A DNA stretch of 64,000 nucleotides from Bacteroidales bacterium (GCA_017521245.1 JAFXDI010000018.1:46940-110939); one strand, 5' to 3'; positions 26,705 through 34,695 are shown, counted from the stretch's first letter. The notes: generated from the letters alone by a model not told the origin. Numbers and translations: made by a program.

Positions 26705-26724
26705 GGACACACGATCGTGTGTCC
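26705..26724. repeat. Perfect 20-base palindrome 2
   Basis: GGACACACGATCGTGTGTCC is its own reverse complement and is preceded by GTAG. It shares the GGAC...GTCC ends and the length with palindrome 1 but has a different centre. Confidence 0.8.
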
Positions 26725-26750
26725 GTCAAAAAAAATGCTCTGTCCGCAGT

Positions 26751-26863
26751 TATTAGTTTTTAGTTGTACGGTACTACACACCTTAGTTTTAGAAACTAAT
26801 ATTAATATTATAACAAAAAGGCTGTAACGTAATACTACGCGTTACAACCTTTTGTTTGTTTAA
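26751..26863. repeat. Partial copy of element 2 and a variant terminator hairpin
   Basis: TTAGTTTTTAGTTGTACGGT (near 26754) followed by CACCTTAGT repeats part of the element found at 22384-22470 and 26929-27010. It is followed near 26819-26860 by AAAGGCTGTAACG...CGTTACAACCTTTTG, a diverged copy of the terminator stem seen at 26564 and 29034. CTTCCCC/GGGGAAG at about 26879-26899 forms another small hairpin. Confidence 0.55.
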
Positions 26864-26928
26864 TGTAAAACCCAAACTCTTCCCCTCATGTAGGGGAAGT
26901 ACCCGTAGGGGGTAGGGGTATTAATTGT

Positions 26929-27010
26929 TAGTTTTTAGTTGTGGCGCTACGCACACCTTAGTCGTTAGCTAAAACGGAGTTGCACACTTGAAGTGCATCT
27001 CCTTCTCTTA
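26929..27010 (+). repeat. Dispersed intergenic element 2, forward copy
   Basis: TTGTTAGTTTTTAGTTGT, then a GCGCTACGC hairpin, CACCTTAGT, and AAACGGAGTTGCAC...GTGCATCTCC with TTCTCTTAT. It matches the reverse strand of 22384-22470 over most of its length, with differences concentrated in the hairpin stems. Confidence 0.65.
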
Positions 27011-27055
27011 TTAGACTAACAACTCAGATCTAACAACTTTTTCAAATTATAAACA

Positions 27056-27087
27056 TTTGTTAAATAAAACAAAAATAACTACATTTG
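27056..27087 (+). promoter_or_regulatory. Promoter of the repeat-rich lipoprotein gene
   Basis: TTTG at 27056-27059 and TACATTTG at 27080-27087 with a 20-base spacer match the Bacteroidetes consensus at every defined position. Start would be near 27094, leaving an unusually long leader of about 257 bases before the gene. Confidence 0.7.
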
Positions 27088-27270
27088 CATTGTGATGTGA
27101 TAATTACAATTTTATGTATATAAATTCCTTGAATATAAAAGAAAAGTGTAAAAAGATTACCAATAATTTGGAAATCTCAAATGTTTGTATAAACACACAC
27201 ACACACAATTTCCCCTATACAATATAATAATATCGCAAATAGTACACCTTAGTGCTGTTTCAGAAATTGT

Positions 27271-27294
27271 AAGTCGCAATCTCCGTTGTGGCTT
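27271..27294 (+). other. Hairpin in the long leader of the lipoprotein gene
   Basis: AAGTCGCAA (27271-27279) can pair with TTGTGGCTT (27286-27294), nine pairs with two G-U, around TCTCCG. It lies 57 bases before the start codon, in RNA but outside any coding frame. It does not match any riboswitch I know. Confidence 0.4.
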
Positions 27295-27350
27295 AATACT
27301 TTATTGTTTTTACTCAAATAAAAATCATTAAATCATAAAATAAAACCATT

Positions 27351-28853
27351 ATGAAACAGTTAAAACACCTCAAGACCTTAATGATGGTAATTATATTATC
27401 ATTATTGACAACAGTAGCCATATCGTGTGCAGAAGAAAAGGAAGGTTCAAAAGACTCAGGACCAGTAACCTGTAGAGTATCTGTATCAAGTGGAGAAGGT
27501 GGAACGGCAGAGACAACAGAAACAGAAGTTATGCAAGGTTGGGAAGTAACCCTTACAGCCAAGCCCGAAGAAACTTATCGCTTTGTAAACTGGACAGTTA
27601 ATAATAAAGAAGTATCCCGAGAAAATCCTTATATCGCAATAGTAAATACATCAACACAATTCAAAGCAAACTTTGAAAAAGATAACTATGCATTAAAAGT
27701 AACAGCAGGCGAAGGAGGTTCGGTTAAATCAACTTCTGAAGGAGAACTTCTAAAGGGAACAAAAGTAACTCTAACTGCCACACCAAACGAAGGCTATAGC
27801 TTTGTTAACTGGACGCTTAATGGAGAAGTAGTATCAACGAAGAATATATATACAATAACTATTACCTCAGATGTAGAATATATTGCAAATTTTATAAGTT
27901 ATAATGTAACAGTAGAATCAGGAGAAGGCGGAACAGCCAAAACAGATAAAATGCAAGTAGCAACCAATGGTAAAGTAACACTTACAGCTATCTCCCAAGA
28001 GGGTTACGTTTTTGAAAGTTGGACAGTAAATGAGAAGGTAGTTTCAACGGCGAATCCATACATGGCGACAATAACAGCCGATACAAAATTCAAAGCCAAT
28101 TTTGTGACACTCCATAATGTAACCATAACAGCAAGTGAAGGTGGAACCGCCAAATCAAATAAAACCCAAGTGGGTCATAATGGACAAGTAACCCTCACTG
28201 CTACCCCTAATGAAGGTTGTCGCTTTGTCAATTGGACAGTGGAAGGGAAAGAGGTCTCAACCCAAAATCCCTACACCACCACAATAACCGAAGATATAGA
28301 GATAAAAGCCAACTTTAAAGATAAATATAACGGACATGGATATGTTGACCTTGGCTTATCGGTAAAATGGGCAACCTGTAATGTGGGTGCAGAATCTCCA
28401 GAAGATTATGGTGATTACTATGCATGGGGCGAGACAACAACAAAGAGCAGTTATACATCAAGTAATTATACTTACTCTTCAAATCCCACAAGTTTGCCAT
28501 TATCCGCTGATGCAGCACGAGTAAATTGGGGAGGCAGTTGGCGCATGCCCACAATATACGAGCAAGAAGAGTTAATAAATACAAATAACTGCACATGGAC
28601 ATGGACAACTCAAAACGGAGTAAACGGGTATAAAGTAACAAGTAAGAAGAACGGCAACAGTATTTTTCTCCCTGCGGCAGGCTATCTCAGCGGTAGCAAT
28701 CTTAGCAGTGCGGGCAGTTACGGCGCCTACAGGTCGAGTTCGCTCTTTACGTACAACGGCGGCGCTTGCTACTTGTCCTTCAATTCGAGCTCTGTGAGCT
28801 GGAACATCTACAACCGTTCCTACGGGCGATCTGTCCGTGCGGTTTGCCCATAA
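27351..28853 (+). CDS. Surface lipoprotein with four InlB-type repeats and a variable C-type-lectin-like paralogous domain
   Basis: A 500-residue lipoprotein (lipobox TVAISC, Cys26). Four divergent InlB B-repeats of about 70 residues follow (roughly 38-110, 114-180, 184-250, 254-323), each with a GEGG/SEGGTA start and a FVNWTV-like core. The C-terminal part (about 327-500, from GYVDLGLSVKWATCN) is the Fibrobacter-paralogous type domain common in Bacteroidales. Its last 61 codons (28668-28850) are sharply GC-rich: 30 end in C, unlike the A/T-ending codons before. They are rich in Ser, Tyr, Asn and Gly around invariant-looking W and R positions and end in GRSVRAVCP. This is the look of a variable region of a diversity-generating retroelement target. 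The natural role would be ligand binding at the cell surface. Confidence 0.85.
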   Translation: MKQLKHLKTLMMVIILSLLTTVAISCAEEKEGSKDSGPVTCRVSVSSGEGGTAETTETEVMQGWEVTLTAKPEETYRFVNWTVNNKEVSRENPYIAIVNTSTQFKANFEKDNYALKVTAGEGGSVKSTSEGELLKGTKVTLTATPNEGYSFVNWTLNGEVVSTKNIYTITITSDVEYIANFISYNVTVESGEGGTAKTDKMQVATNGKVTLTAISQEGYVFESWTVNEKVVSTANPYMATITADTKFKANFVTLHNVTITASEGGTAKSNKTQVGHNGQVTLTATPNEGCRFVNWTVEGKEVSTQNPYTTTITEDIEIKANFKDKYNGHGYVDLGLSVKWATCNVGAESPEDYGDYYAWGETTTKSSYTSSNYTYSSNPTSLPLSADAARVNWGGSWRMPTIYEQEELINTNNCTWTWTTQNGVNGYKVTSKKNGNSIFLPAAGYLSGSNLSSAGSYGAYRSSSLFTYNGGACYLSFNSSSVSWNIYNRSYGRSVRAVCP

Positions 28854-28878
28854 ATTTAAACGCTTGCGTTTAAATTTA
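28851..28878. repeat. Perfect inverted repeat spanning the stop codon
   Basis: TAAATTTAAACGC (28851-28863) and GCGTTTAAATTTA (28866-28878) are perfect complements with two bases between. The stop codon is the first three bases. Hairpins directly after the variable region are known to stimulate retrohoming in diversity-generating retroelements; it could also act in 3'-end formation. Confidence 0.8.
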
Positions 28879-28881
28879 GTT

Positions 28882-28960
28882 AACAAACATTCGTTTGTTG
28901 AATCTGCTCACGCTCGGCAGAGTCTACGCAAGCATAACTCTGCACTTGCTTACTCGCAGA
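28882..28960. repeat. Hairpin element of a dispersed family (28.9 kb copy)
   Basis: AACAAAC-ATTC-GTTTGTT (28882-28899), then CTGCTCACGCTCGGCAGAGT, a second stem GCAGAGT (28917-28923)/ACTCTGC (28937-28943), and CTTGCTTACTCGCAG. This repeats the architecture at 22101-22180 with changed stems that remain paired. Confidence 0.7.
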
Positions 28961-29066
28961 TTTGTTAGTTTTCGGTTTCGTTAACTTAACCGCCCTACGG
29001 GTAGTTTTTAGAATAACACACAATAATAAGACAAAGGTTGTAACACACACGTTACAACCTTTTTAC
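28960..29066 (+). repeat. 3'-end element with terminator (29.0 kb copy)
   Basis: ACCGCCCTACGGGTAG, then TTTAGAATAACA, then CAAAGGTTGTAAC...GTTACAACCTTTTT. It has the same block order as 26486-26595 and ends in a T-run, so it is the probable terminator of the lipoprotein gene. Confidence 0.7.
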
Positions 29067-29098
29067 TATTTGATATTACTCCTATTTGGCTAATAATG

Positions 29099-29893
29099 CT
29101 AACAACTAATCTTCTTATTCCATTCTCTCCGTTCCTTATCAAACACCCAGCCCCACTTGTTGAAATACTTTATCATATTTATGATATGTATTTTAAGCAT
29201 CTTTCTGTTTTTATATGATTCTGCTCTGTGGTTGTGTATAATTGTTGTATATGGTACGTACATTGTGCGGTAATACTTATGCATTCGGCGAGTAATATCA
29301 ATATCCTCGGGGTACATAAAAAAGCGTTCATCAAATAGTCCAACCTTTTTAAAACACTCTGTCCTGAAAAATATAAAACTTCCTTGATGATATGGTATAT
29401 TCATCTCTTTTGATAAATCTCTGTTTTTAAGCAGATACCTGTCGTCCATCTTTTTGCCCCAACTCTTTGGTAAAAAACGTCTGAAAATAAGGTTTGCAGG
29501 TGTTGGCAGTAGTCGGCAAGTGTATTGTATTTCTCCGTTGGGATATACAATTTTAGGTTGTGCCTGTGCAACATCGGGGTTATTGTTCATATAGTTATAT
29601 AGCACCTCTATTGCTGAACCATCAAAACTAATGTCGCTGTTCATAACAATATGATAGTCGCTGCCTATTAACATTGCTTCACGTATGGCAATATTGTGTC
29701 CTGCTCCAAAGCCTCTGTTTTCTGATGGAATATATTCTGCCTTGTCAAAACCTTTGCAGGTTTGGGCTATATAATCTCTGCTTGAGTTGTCAATAACATA
29801 TACTCGCCCTATTATTGAAGTCTCAATATCAGTGAGGCAGTTGTTCAACTCCTCAATATCGGTATTATATGTTACAACTGATGCAGTTATCAT
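29099..29893 (-). CDS. Family 2 glycosyltransferase (rhamnosyltransferase-like)
   Basis: A 264-residue soluble GT-A enzyme. Recognisable pieces: the nucleotide-binding start ITASVVTYNTDIEELNNCL, VIDNSSRD, ENRGFGAGHNIAI, the metal-binding region HIVMNSDISFD and the acceptor-side block FFMYPEDIDITRRMH. These are typical of the rhamnosyltransferase-like group that builds O-antigen, capsule or surface glycans. Sugar and acceptor cannot be told. The neighbour upstream is a small membrane protein (10-base gap); no other glycan genes are adjacent. Confidence 0.88.
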   Translation of the reverse strand: MITASVVTYNTDIEELNNCLTDIETSIIGRVYVIDNSSRDYIAQTCKGFDKAEYIPSENRGFGAGHNIAIREAMLIGSDYHIVMNSDISFDGSAIEVLYNYMNNNPDVAQAQPKIVYPNGEIQYTCRLLPTPANLIFRRFLPKSWGKKMDDRYLLKNRDLSKEMNIPYHQGSFIFFRTECFKKVGLFDERFFMYPEDIDITRRMHKYYRTMYVPYTTIIHNHRAESYKNRKMLKIHIINMIKYFNKWGWVFDKERREWNKKISC

Positions 29894-29903
29894 TATCTAT
29901 ATG

Positions 29904-30200
29904 TTATTTCTTGCGATTAGGATTTTCTGGGAACCATCCTCGCTCAACTCTTTTACGTTGCTCAAATACCTCTTTAATACTCCAGAACGATGAAAACGAG
30001 AATACTCCAAACAGCGCTGATATTGTAAGATTGTTGCATAGTATTGATGCTACGCACCCTATAATACCCATTACTAAAAATATCCACCAACTTTTTGTCC
30101 CCCAATAGTATTCTGCTTTAATTACTATTGGGTGAAAAAGTCCAATAATCAAAAAGGTGCAAATGCCTATTAGCAGACCATGTAAATTATTTAATTCCAT
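29904..30200 (-). CDS. DUF4491 family membrane protein
   Basis: From the ATG at 30200 a 98-residue protein with three hydrophobic segments (about 5-22, 36-55, 58-75). The sequence NNLHGLLIGICTFLIIGLFH and KAEYYWGTKSWW is characteristic of DUF4491, a Bacteroidales membrane protein of unknown function. It probably shares a transcript with the downstream glycosyltransferase. An in-frame start 8 codons earlier is less likely. Confidence 0.78.
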   Translation of the reverse strand: MELNNLHGLLIGICTFLIIGLFHPIVIKAEYYWGTKSWWIFLVMGIIGCVASILCNNLTISALFGVFSFSSFWSIKEVFEQRKRVERGWFPENPNRKK

Positions 30201-30303
30201 AAAACTTCTTTTCTTAATGAACAAAAATATAACATTATTGTTCTATTATCAGAGAGCATTAATTTATTACTTGAATAAACAAACCTTTGTTTATATAAAA
30301 TGT

Positions 30304-30360
30304 GCGAGTAGGGGAGGTAATCCCTTAAATAAATACAAAGTGAAATCCGCCCCTACTCGT
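30304..30360. repeat. Inverted repeat between DUF4491 gene and sulfatase gene
   Basis: GCGAGTAGGGGAGG (30304-30317) and CCGCCCCTACTCGT (30347-30360) pair at 12 of 14 positions around a 29-base loop that itself contains GGG/CCC. It follows the sulfatase stop codon on the minus strand and may be its terminator, although no long T-run follows. Confidence 0.5.
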
Positions 30361-30377
30361 AACATACCTACCACGCG

Positions 30378-31952
30378 CTACAAAGGATATTGCTCTAAAA
30401 TTGGATCATTATATTCAATCTGTAACTCTTTTAACTGTTGTTTGAGTTTAATAATTATATCTTTATATTCAGGATTGTTATATAGGTTTGTCATCTCTTT
30501 AGGATCTGTTGCTCTGTCGTATAACTCCCAAACATCTATATCATCATAAAAGTGAATTAGTTTATATCTGCCATCATATATTCCGTAGTGTTTCTTTACT
30601 GCATGTTCGGCAGGATATTCGTAAAAATGGTAGTATAATGCTTTACGCTCCATTGTGTTATTTTCACTCTTCAATATTGGTAACATTGATTTGCCTTGAA
30701 TGTCTTCAGGTATATCTGCTCCAGCAATATCAAGGAATGTAGGAGCATAGTCAATGTTTTGAACAAGATCGGTTATCTCTCCGCGTCTCTCATATCCATT
30801 AGGCATACGCATAATTAGAGGTGTACTAAACGATTCGTTATACATAAATCGTTTGTCAAACCATCCGTGTTCTCCCATATAAAATCCTTGATCAGATGTA
30901 TATACTATCAGGGTATTCTCCAATAAATCATTCTCTTCTAAATATGCGAGTAGGCGACCAACATTGTCATCCAACGATTTTACGGTCTTCATATAATCCT
31001 TCATATAACGTTGGTATTTCCACTCAGCCAACTCTTTACCTTTAAGGTTTGATGCGTAAAAATCATTTATAATTGGGGTGTAATGAGCATCCCATACTTT
31101 GCGTTGCTCTTCGTTCATTGTTCCGTATAAACCATGTTTGCCGTCATCAGTTATATAGTTCTGGCGTAAGCGACTTTCAAGTCCGGGACGATACATTTTA
31201 AGATCGTATATCAAATCCATATCATTGGTCTTAATATCCATCTCTTGCTCTTTTGCCGCAACTCTACCTTCGTAATCGTCATAGAAATTATCAGGTAATG
31301 GGAAAACTACATCTTCGTATGCGTCAAGGTTGCAAGTGTCAGCCATCCAATTGCGGTGAATTGCCTTGTGGTGTACCAACAAGCAGAAAGGTTTTTCATT
31401 ATCTTTATTCTCCTCTAACCACGCTATACTCTTGTCTGTTATAAGATTTGTAACATAACCGTCACAAACGGTTGTATCTCCGTTTGTGATAAATTGAGGG
31501 TTAAAATATTCTCCTTGTCCGTTAAGTATCTCCCAATGGTCAAATCCGGTAGGAACTGAATGTAAATGCCATTTACCAATAATTGCAGTTTGGTATCCTG
31601 CATTTTGTAGTAACTTGGGGAATGTTTGCTGACTACCGTCAAAATAAGAATCTATATTGTTAGTAAATCCATTTGCGTGGCTATGTTTACCTGTTAGCAT
31701 ACATGCCCTGCTTGGTCCACTTAATGAGTTGGCAACATAACTGTTGGTGAATATAACTCCTTCATTTGCTATGCGGTCTAAATTTGGAGTGTTTGCGTAA
31801 TCATAACCATAGCACCCCATTGCCTGTTGTGTATGGTCATCAGTCATTATATAAATAATATTGAGAGGTTTTTCCTCTTTTGCAGTGGAACATGCACCTA
31901 AAATTGATAGAGCAGAAATTCCACCTAAAGTGTATAAATTATTAAGTTTCAT
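30378..31952 (-). CDS. Sulfatase lipoprotein, serine type
   Basis: A type I sulfatase of 524 residues from the ATG at 31952, which gives a proper lipoprotein signal (LSILGAC). The metal-binding start NIIYIMTDDHTQQ is followed by the maturation motif S-G-P-S-R (SLSGPSRACMLTGKH), where Ser is oxidised to formylglycine by a radical-SAM enzyme. GKWHLH and the C-terminal YTSDQGFYMGEHG/DKRFMY blocks complete the site. It would desulfate host or dietary glycans in the periplasm. No maturase or SusCD pair lies nearby. The frame can be extended upstream to 32021, but that would bury the signal peptide. Confidence 0.92.
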   Translation of the reverse strand: MKLNNLYTLGGISALSILGACSTAKEEKPLNIIYIMTDDHTQQAMGCYGYDYANTPNLDRIANEGVIFTNSYVANSLSGPSRACMLTGKHSHANGFTNNIDSYFDGSQQTFPKLLQNAGYQTAIIGKWHLHSVPTGFDHWEILNGQGEYFNPQFITNGDTTVCDGYVTNLITDKSIAWLEENKDNEKPFCLLVHHKAIHRNWMADTCNLDAYEDVVFPLPDNFYDDYEGRVAAKEQEMDIKTNDMDLIYDLKMYRPGLESRLRQNYITDDGKHGLYGTMNEEQRKVWDAHYTPIINDFYASNLKGKELAEWKYQRYMKDYMKTVKSLDDNVGRLLAYLEENDLLENTLIVYTSDQGFYMGEHGWFDKRFMYNESFSTPLIMRMPNGYERRGEITDLVQNIDYAPTFLDIAGADIPEDIQGKSMLPILKSENNTMERKALYYHFYEYPAEHAVKKHYGIYDGRYKLIHFYDDIDVWELYDRATDPKEMTNLYNNPEYKDIIIKLKQQLKELQIEYNDPILEQYPL

Positions 31953-32103
31953 ATATAATAGTTTGTTTGTTTTATGCAAAAATAATAAATTTTCTAAAAC
32001 CTCTAATCTTCTAATGAGCAAATATTAAATAAAAAATATTAACTTCGCAAACCTAATGTGTGTATATAAATAATATCGAATTTTGAATAAATATTAATAT
32101 TGT

Positions 32104-33789
32104 ATGGCAGACGATAAAAAAGTTATCTTTTCGATGGTGGGAGTGAGTAAAACATACCCTCCACAAAAACAAGTATTAAAAAACATCTACTTATCATTCT
32201 TCTATGGTGCAAAAATAGGTATCATAGGTCTTAATGGTTCTGGTAAATCAACATTGTTGAAAATTATTGCAGGTTTAGATACTTCATATCAAGGAGAGGT
32301 AGTTTTCTCGCCCGGATATTCAGTTGGATATCTTCCTCAAGAGCCTCAATTAGATGATGAAAAGACCGTTAAAGAACTTGTTCAAGAGGGTGTACAGCCT
32401 ATAATGGATACTCTAAAAGAGTACGAAGAGATAAATGAAAAATTTGGACTACCCGAATATTACGAAGATCCCGACAAAATGGATCAACTATTCCAACGTC
32501 AGGCTGAGTTACAAGATATGATTGATGCAACCGATGCTTGGAATATTGATAGCAAATTGGAGCGTGCTATGGATGCACTTCGTTGTCCTCCCGAAGACCA
32601 AAAAGCAGGTACTCTTTCTGGTGGAGAGCGACGTCGTGTTGCTCTTTGCCGATTGCTGCTTCAACAACCTGATGTGCTACTGCTTGATGAGCCAACCAAC
32701 CACTTGGATGCAGAGTCAATTGATTGGTTAGAGCAACATCTAAACCAATATCCCGGTACAGTAATTGCCATTACTCACGACCGTTACTTCCTTGACCATG
32801 TTGCAGGATGGATTCTTGAACTTGACCGAGGCGAAGGAATTCCTTGGAAAGGTAACTACACCTCATGGCTCGATCAAAAAACAAAACGTATGGAGCAGGA
32901 GGAGAAACAGGCAAGTAAACGCCGTAAAACTCTTGAACGTGAGTTGGAGTGGATAAATATGTCGCCTAAAGCACGTCAGGCAAAAGGTAAAGCCCGTCTT
33001 AACTCTTACGATAAACTTCTTAATCAAGATCAAAAAGAGCGTGAAGAGAAGCTCGAAATATATATACCTAATGGTCCACGTTTAGGTAATAAAGTAATTG
33101 AGGCAAATGGAGTTGCAAAAGCTTTTGGCGATAAGTTATTATTTGATAATCTAAACTTTATGTTACCTCCCAATGGTATAGTTGGAGTTATTGGTCCCAA
33201 CGGAGCAGGAAAAACAACTCTTTTCCGTTTAATTACAGGAAGTGAAAAAGCTGACAAAGGTACTTTTGAGGTTGGTGAAACAGTAAAAGTTGCGTATGTT
33301 GACCAATCTCACAAAGATATTGACCCTGAAAAAACAGTATATCAAATAATTTCACAAGGTGTTGAGTTAATTCGTATGGGTGGCAAGGATATTAATGCTC
33401 GTGCTTACCTATCTCGTTTCAATTTCACAGGTGCAGATCAGGAGAAGAAGGCTGGAGTCTTATCGGGAGGTGAACGTAACCGCCTGCATTTGGCTATGGC
33501 ATTAAAAGAGGAGGGTAACGTGTTGTTACTTGATGAGCCTACAAATGATATTGATGTTAATACTCTTCGTGCATTGGAAGAGGGATTGGAGAACTTTGCA
33601 GGATGTGCAGTAGTTGTATCGCACGACCGTTGGTTCTTGGATAGAATATGTACTCATATTCTTGCATTTGAAGGAAACTCTGAGGTATTCTTCTTTGAGG
33701 GAAGTTATTCTGAGTATGAGGAGAATAAAAAGATGCGTCTTGGAAATATAGAGCCTAAACGTCCTCGCTATCGCAAACTAATGGAATAA
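32104..33789 (+). CDS. ettA: ABC-F energy-dependent translational throttle protein
   Basis: A 561-residue cytoplasmic protein with two ATPase domains and no membrane segment. Walker A motifs GLNGSGKST and GPNGAGKTT, signatures LSGGERRRV and LSGGERNRL, and Walker B stretches LLLDEPTNHLD and LLLDEPTNDID are all intact. The linker between the domains (about 240-320, KRMEQEEKQASKRRKTL) and the short arm match EttA, which binds the ribosomal E site and couples translation to ATP level. Monocistronic. Confidence 0.95.
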   Translation: MADDKKVIFSMVGVSKTYPPQKQVLKNIYLSFFYGAKIGIIGLNGSGKSTLLKIIAGLDTSYQGEVVFSPGYSVGYLPQEPQLDDEKTVKELVQEGVQPIMDTLKEYEEINEKFGLPEYYEDPDKMDQLFQRQAELQDMIDATDAWNIDSKLERAMDALRCPPEDQKAGTLSGGERRRVALCRLLLQQPDVLLLDEPTNHLDAESIDWLEQHLNQYPGTVIAITHDRYFLDHVAGWILELDRGEGIPWKGNYTSWLDQKTKRMEQEEKQASKRRKTLERELEWINMSPKARQAKGKARLNSYDKLLNQDQKEREEKLEIYIPNGPRLGNKVIEANGVAKAFGDKLLFDNLNFMLPPNGIVGVIGPNGAGKTTLFRLITGSEKADKGTFEVGETVKVAYVDQSHKDIDPEKTVYQIISQGVELIRMGGKDINARAYLSRFNFTGADQEKKAGVLSGGERNRLHLAMALKEEGNVLLLDEPTNDIDVNTLRALEEGLENFAGCAVVVSHDRWFLDRICTHILAFEGNSEVFFFEGSYSEYEENKKMRLGNIEPKRPRYRKLME

Positions 33790-34003
33790 TAAATAAAAGT
33801 AAAATTTAATATGAGGCGGTGCGCCACAATTAACAAACTACTGTGTTGTTTTCAGTATTAGGACTCAGATAAGTCCTTCTTTCTCCCTAAATTTCAACGC
33901 CTTGTATTTTATCAATTCTTACAAAGTTGCGAGTAAACGAAAGCAGAGTACTATTTATACAAACTATGCTGAGGGTAAGCAACTTCGAAAAATTTCAAAC
34001 CTA

Positions 34004-34036
34004 AGAGAGGCTGTGTCAATTTGACACAGCCTCTCT
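34004..34036. terminator. Bidirectional terminator between ettA and tspO
   Basis: AGAGAGGCTGTGTCAA (34004-34019) and TTGACACAGCCTCTCT (34021-34036) form a perfect 16-base inverted repeat between convergent genes. The rest of the gap (33790-34000) shows only weak remains of GCGAGTAA/GGGTAAGC repeat-like words. Confidence 0.8.
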
Positions 34037-34039
34037 ATT

Positions 34040-34522
34040 CTAATTATATACCACAACATATAAATTAAGGTATGTTGCAAATAGTAACCATACCATATAT
34101 GGCACATTTAACCAGAATGCTGTTTTCTTAATATCGTAGCACCTCTTCATATATAGCAACAGAGCAATGTCGAGTATAAAGATATTTATGAACCCAAGCA
34201 TTGGTGATTGCATATAAAAGAACAATATACTCCATAAAAAATTAAGTGCAAGTTGAATAGAAAACAGCATTACTCCACTGTTTCGCAGATGTGAATTGCT
34301 TCCCCAAATAATACCTAATGATATGCCGTTAAGAATATAAATTATACCCCAAGCAATAGGAAATATATAATTTGGCGGAGATAGTGAAGATCTGTTCAGA
34401 TATGGATACCAGTTAGTTAATGAGTAAGATTGGATATATCCCGATATTAACCCAATTAACATACACAATGCAACACCTATGATAGATGCTGTTATAGTTT
34501 TAATAATTAGCTGCTGTTTCAT
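34040..34522 (-). CDS. tspO: TspO/MBR family membrane protein
   Basis: A 160-residue protein with five predicted transmembrane helices. The family signatures WYPYLNRSSLSPPNYIFPIAW and LNFLWSILFFYMQSP are present. TspO homologues bind porphyrins and cholesterol-like ligands and modulate tetrapyrrole or stress responses. No haem genes are close by. Monocistronic, convergent with ettA. Confidence 0.93.
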   Translation of the reverse strand: MKQQLIIKTITASIIGVALCMLIGLISGYIQSYSLTNWYPYLNRSSLSPPNYIFPIAWGIIYILNGISLGIIWGSNSHLRNSGVMLFSIQLALNFLWSILFFYMQSPMLGFINIFILDIALLLYMKRCYDIKKTAFWLNVPYMVWLLFATYLNLYVVVYN

Positions 34523-34663
34523 ATCGTCTTATAGTTTTATATTAATAACATAGAATATAAATATTTGGTTTTATCATCTGTGTTTAAAATCATATAATGT
34601 CAATATTAAACTGATGTTATTAATTTTTGTATTATTTATACACTCTACATTATTAACTTTTTA

Positions 34664-34671
34664 TAATTTTG
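34664..34671 (+). promoter_or_regulatory. -7 element of the metY promoter
   Basis: TAATTTTG fits TAnnTTTG and lies 24 bases before the start codon. The upstream element is not clear. Confidence 0.4.
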
Positions 34672-34695
34672 TGACTTGAAATAATTAATAAGGAT

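Noticed and set aside
26547..26781. Two overlapping minus-strand frames of 60 and 76 codons
   Set aside because: They run across the terminator stem and both palindromes, so the openness is due to repeats, not coding.
27351..29100. Reverse transcriptase and template repeat of a retroelement beside the variable lipoprotein gene
   Set aside because: None of the surrounding genes is a reverse transcriptase, and no second copy of the GC-rich tail occurs in the window; the idea therefore depends on a remote locus.
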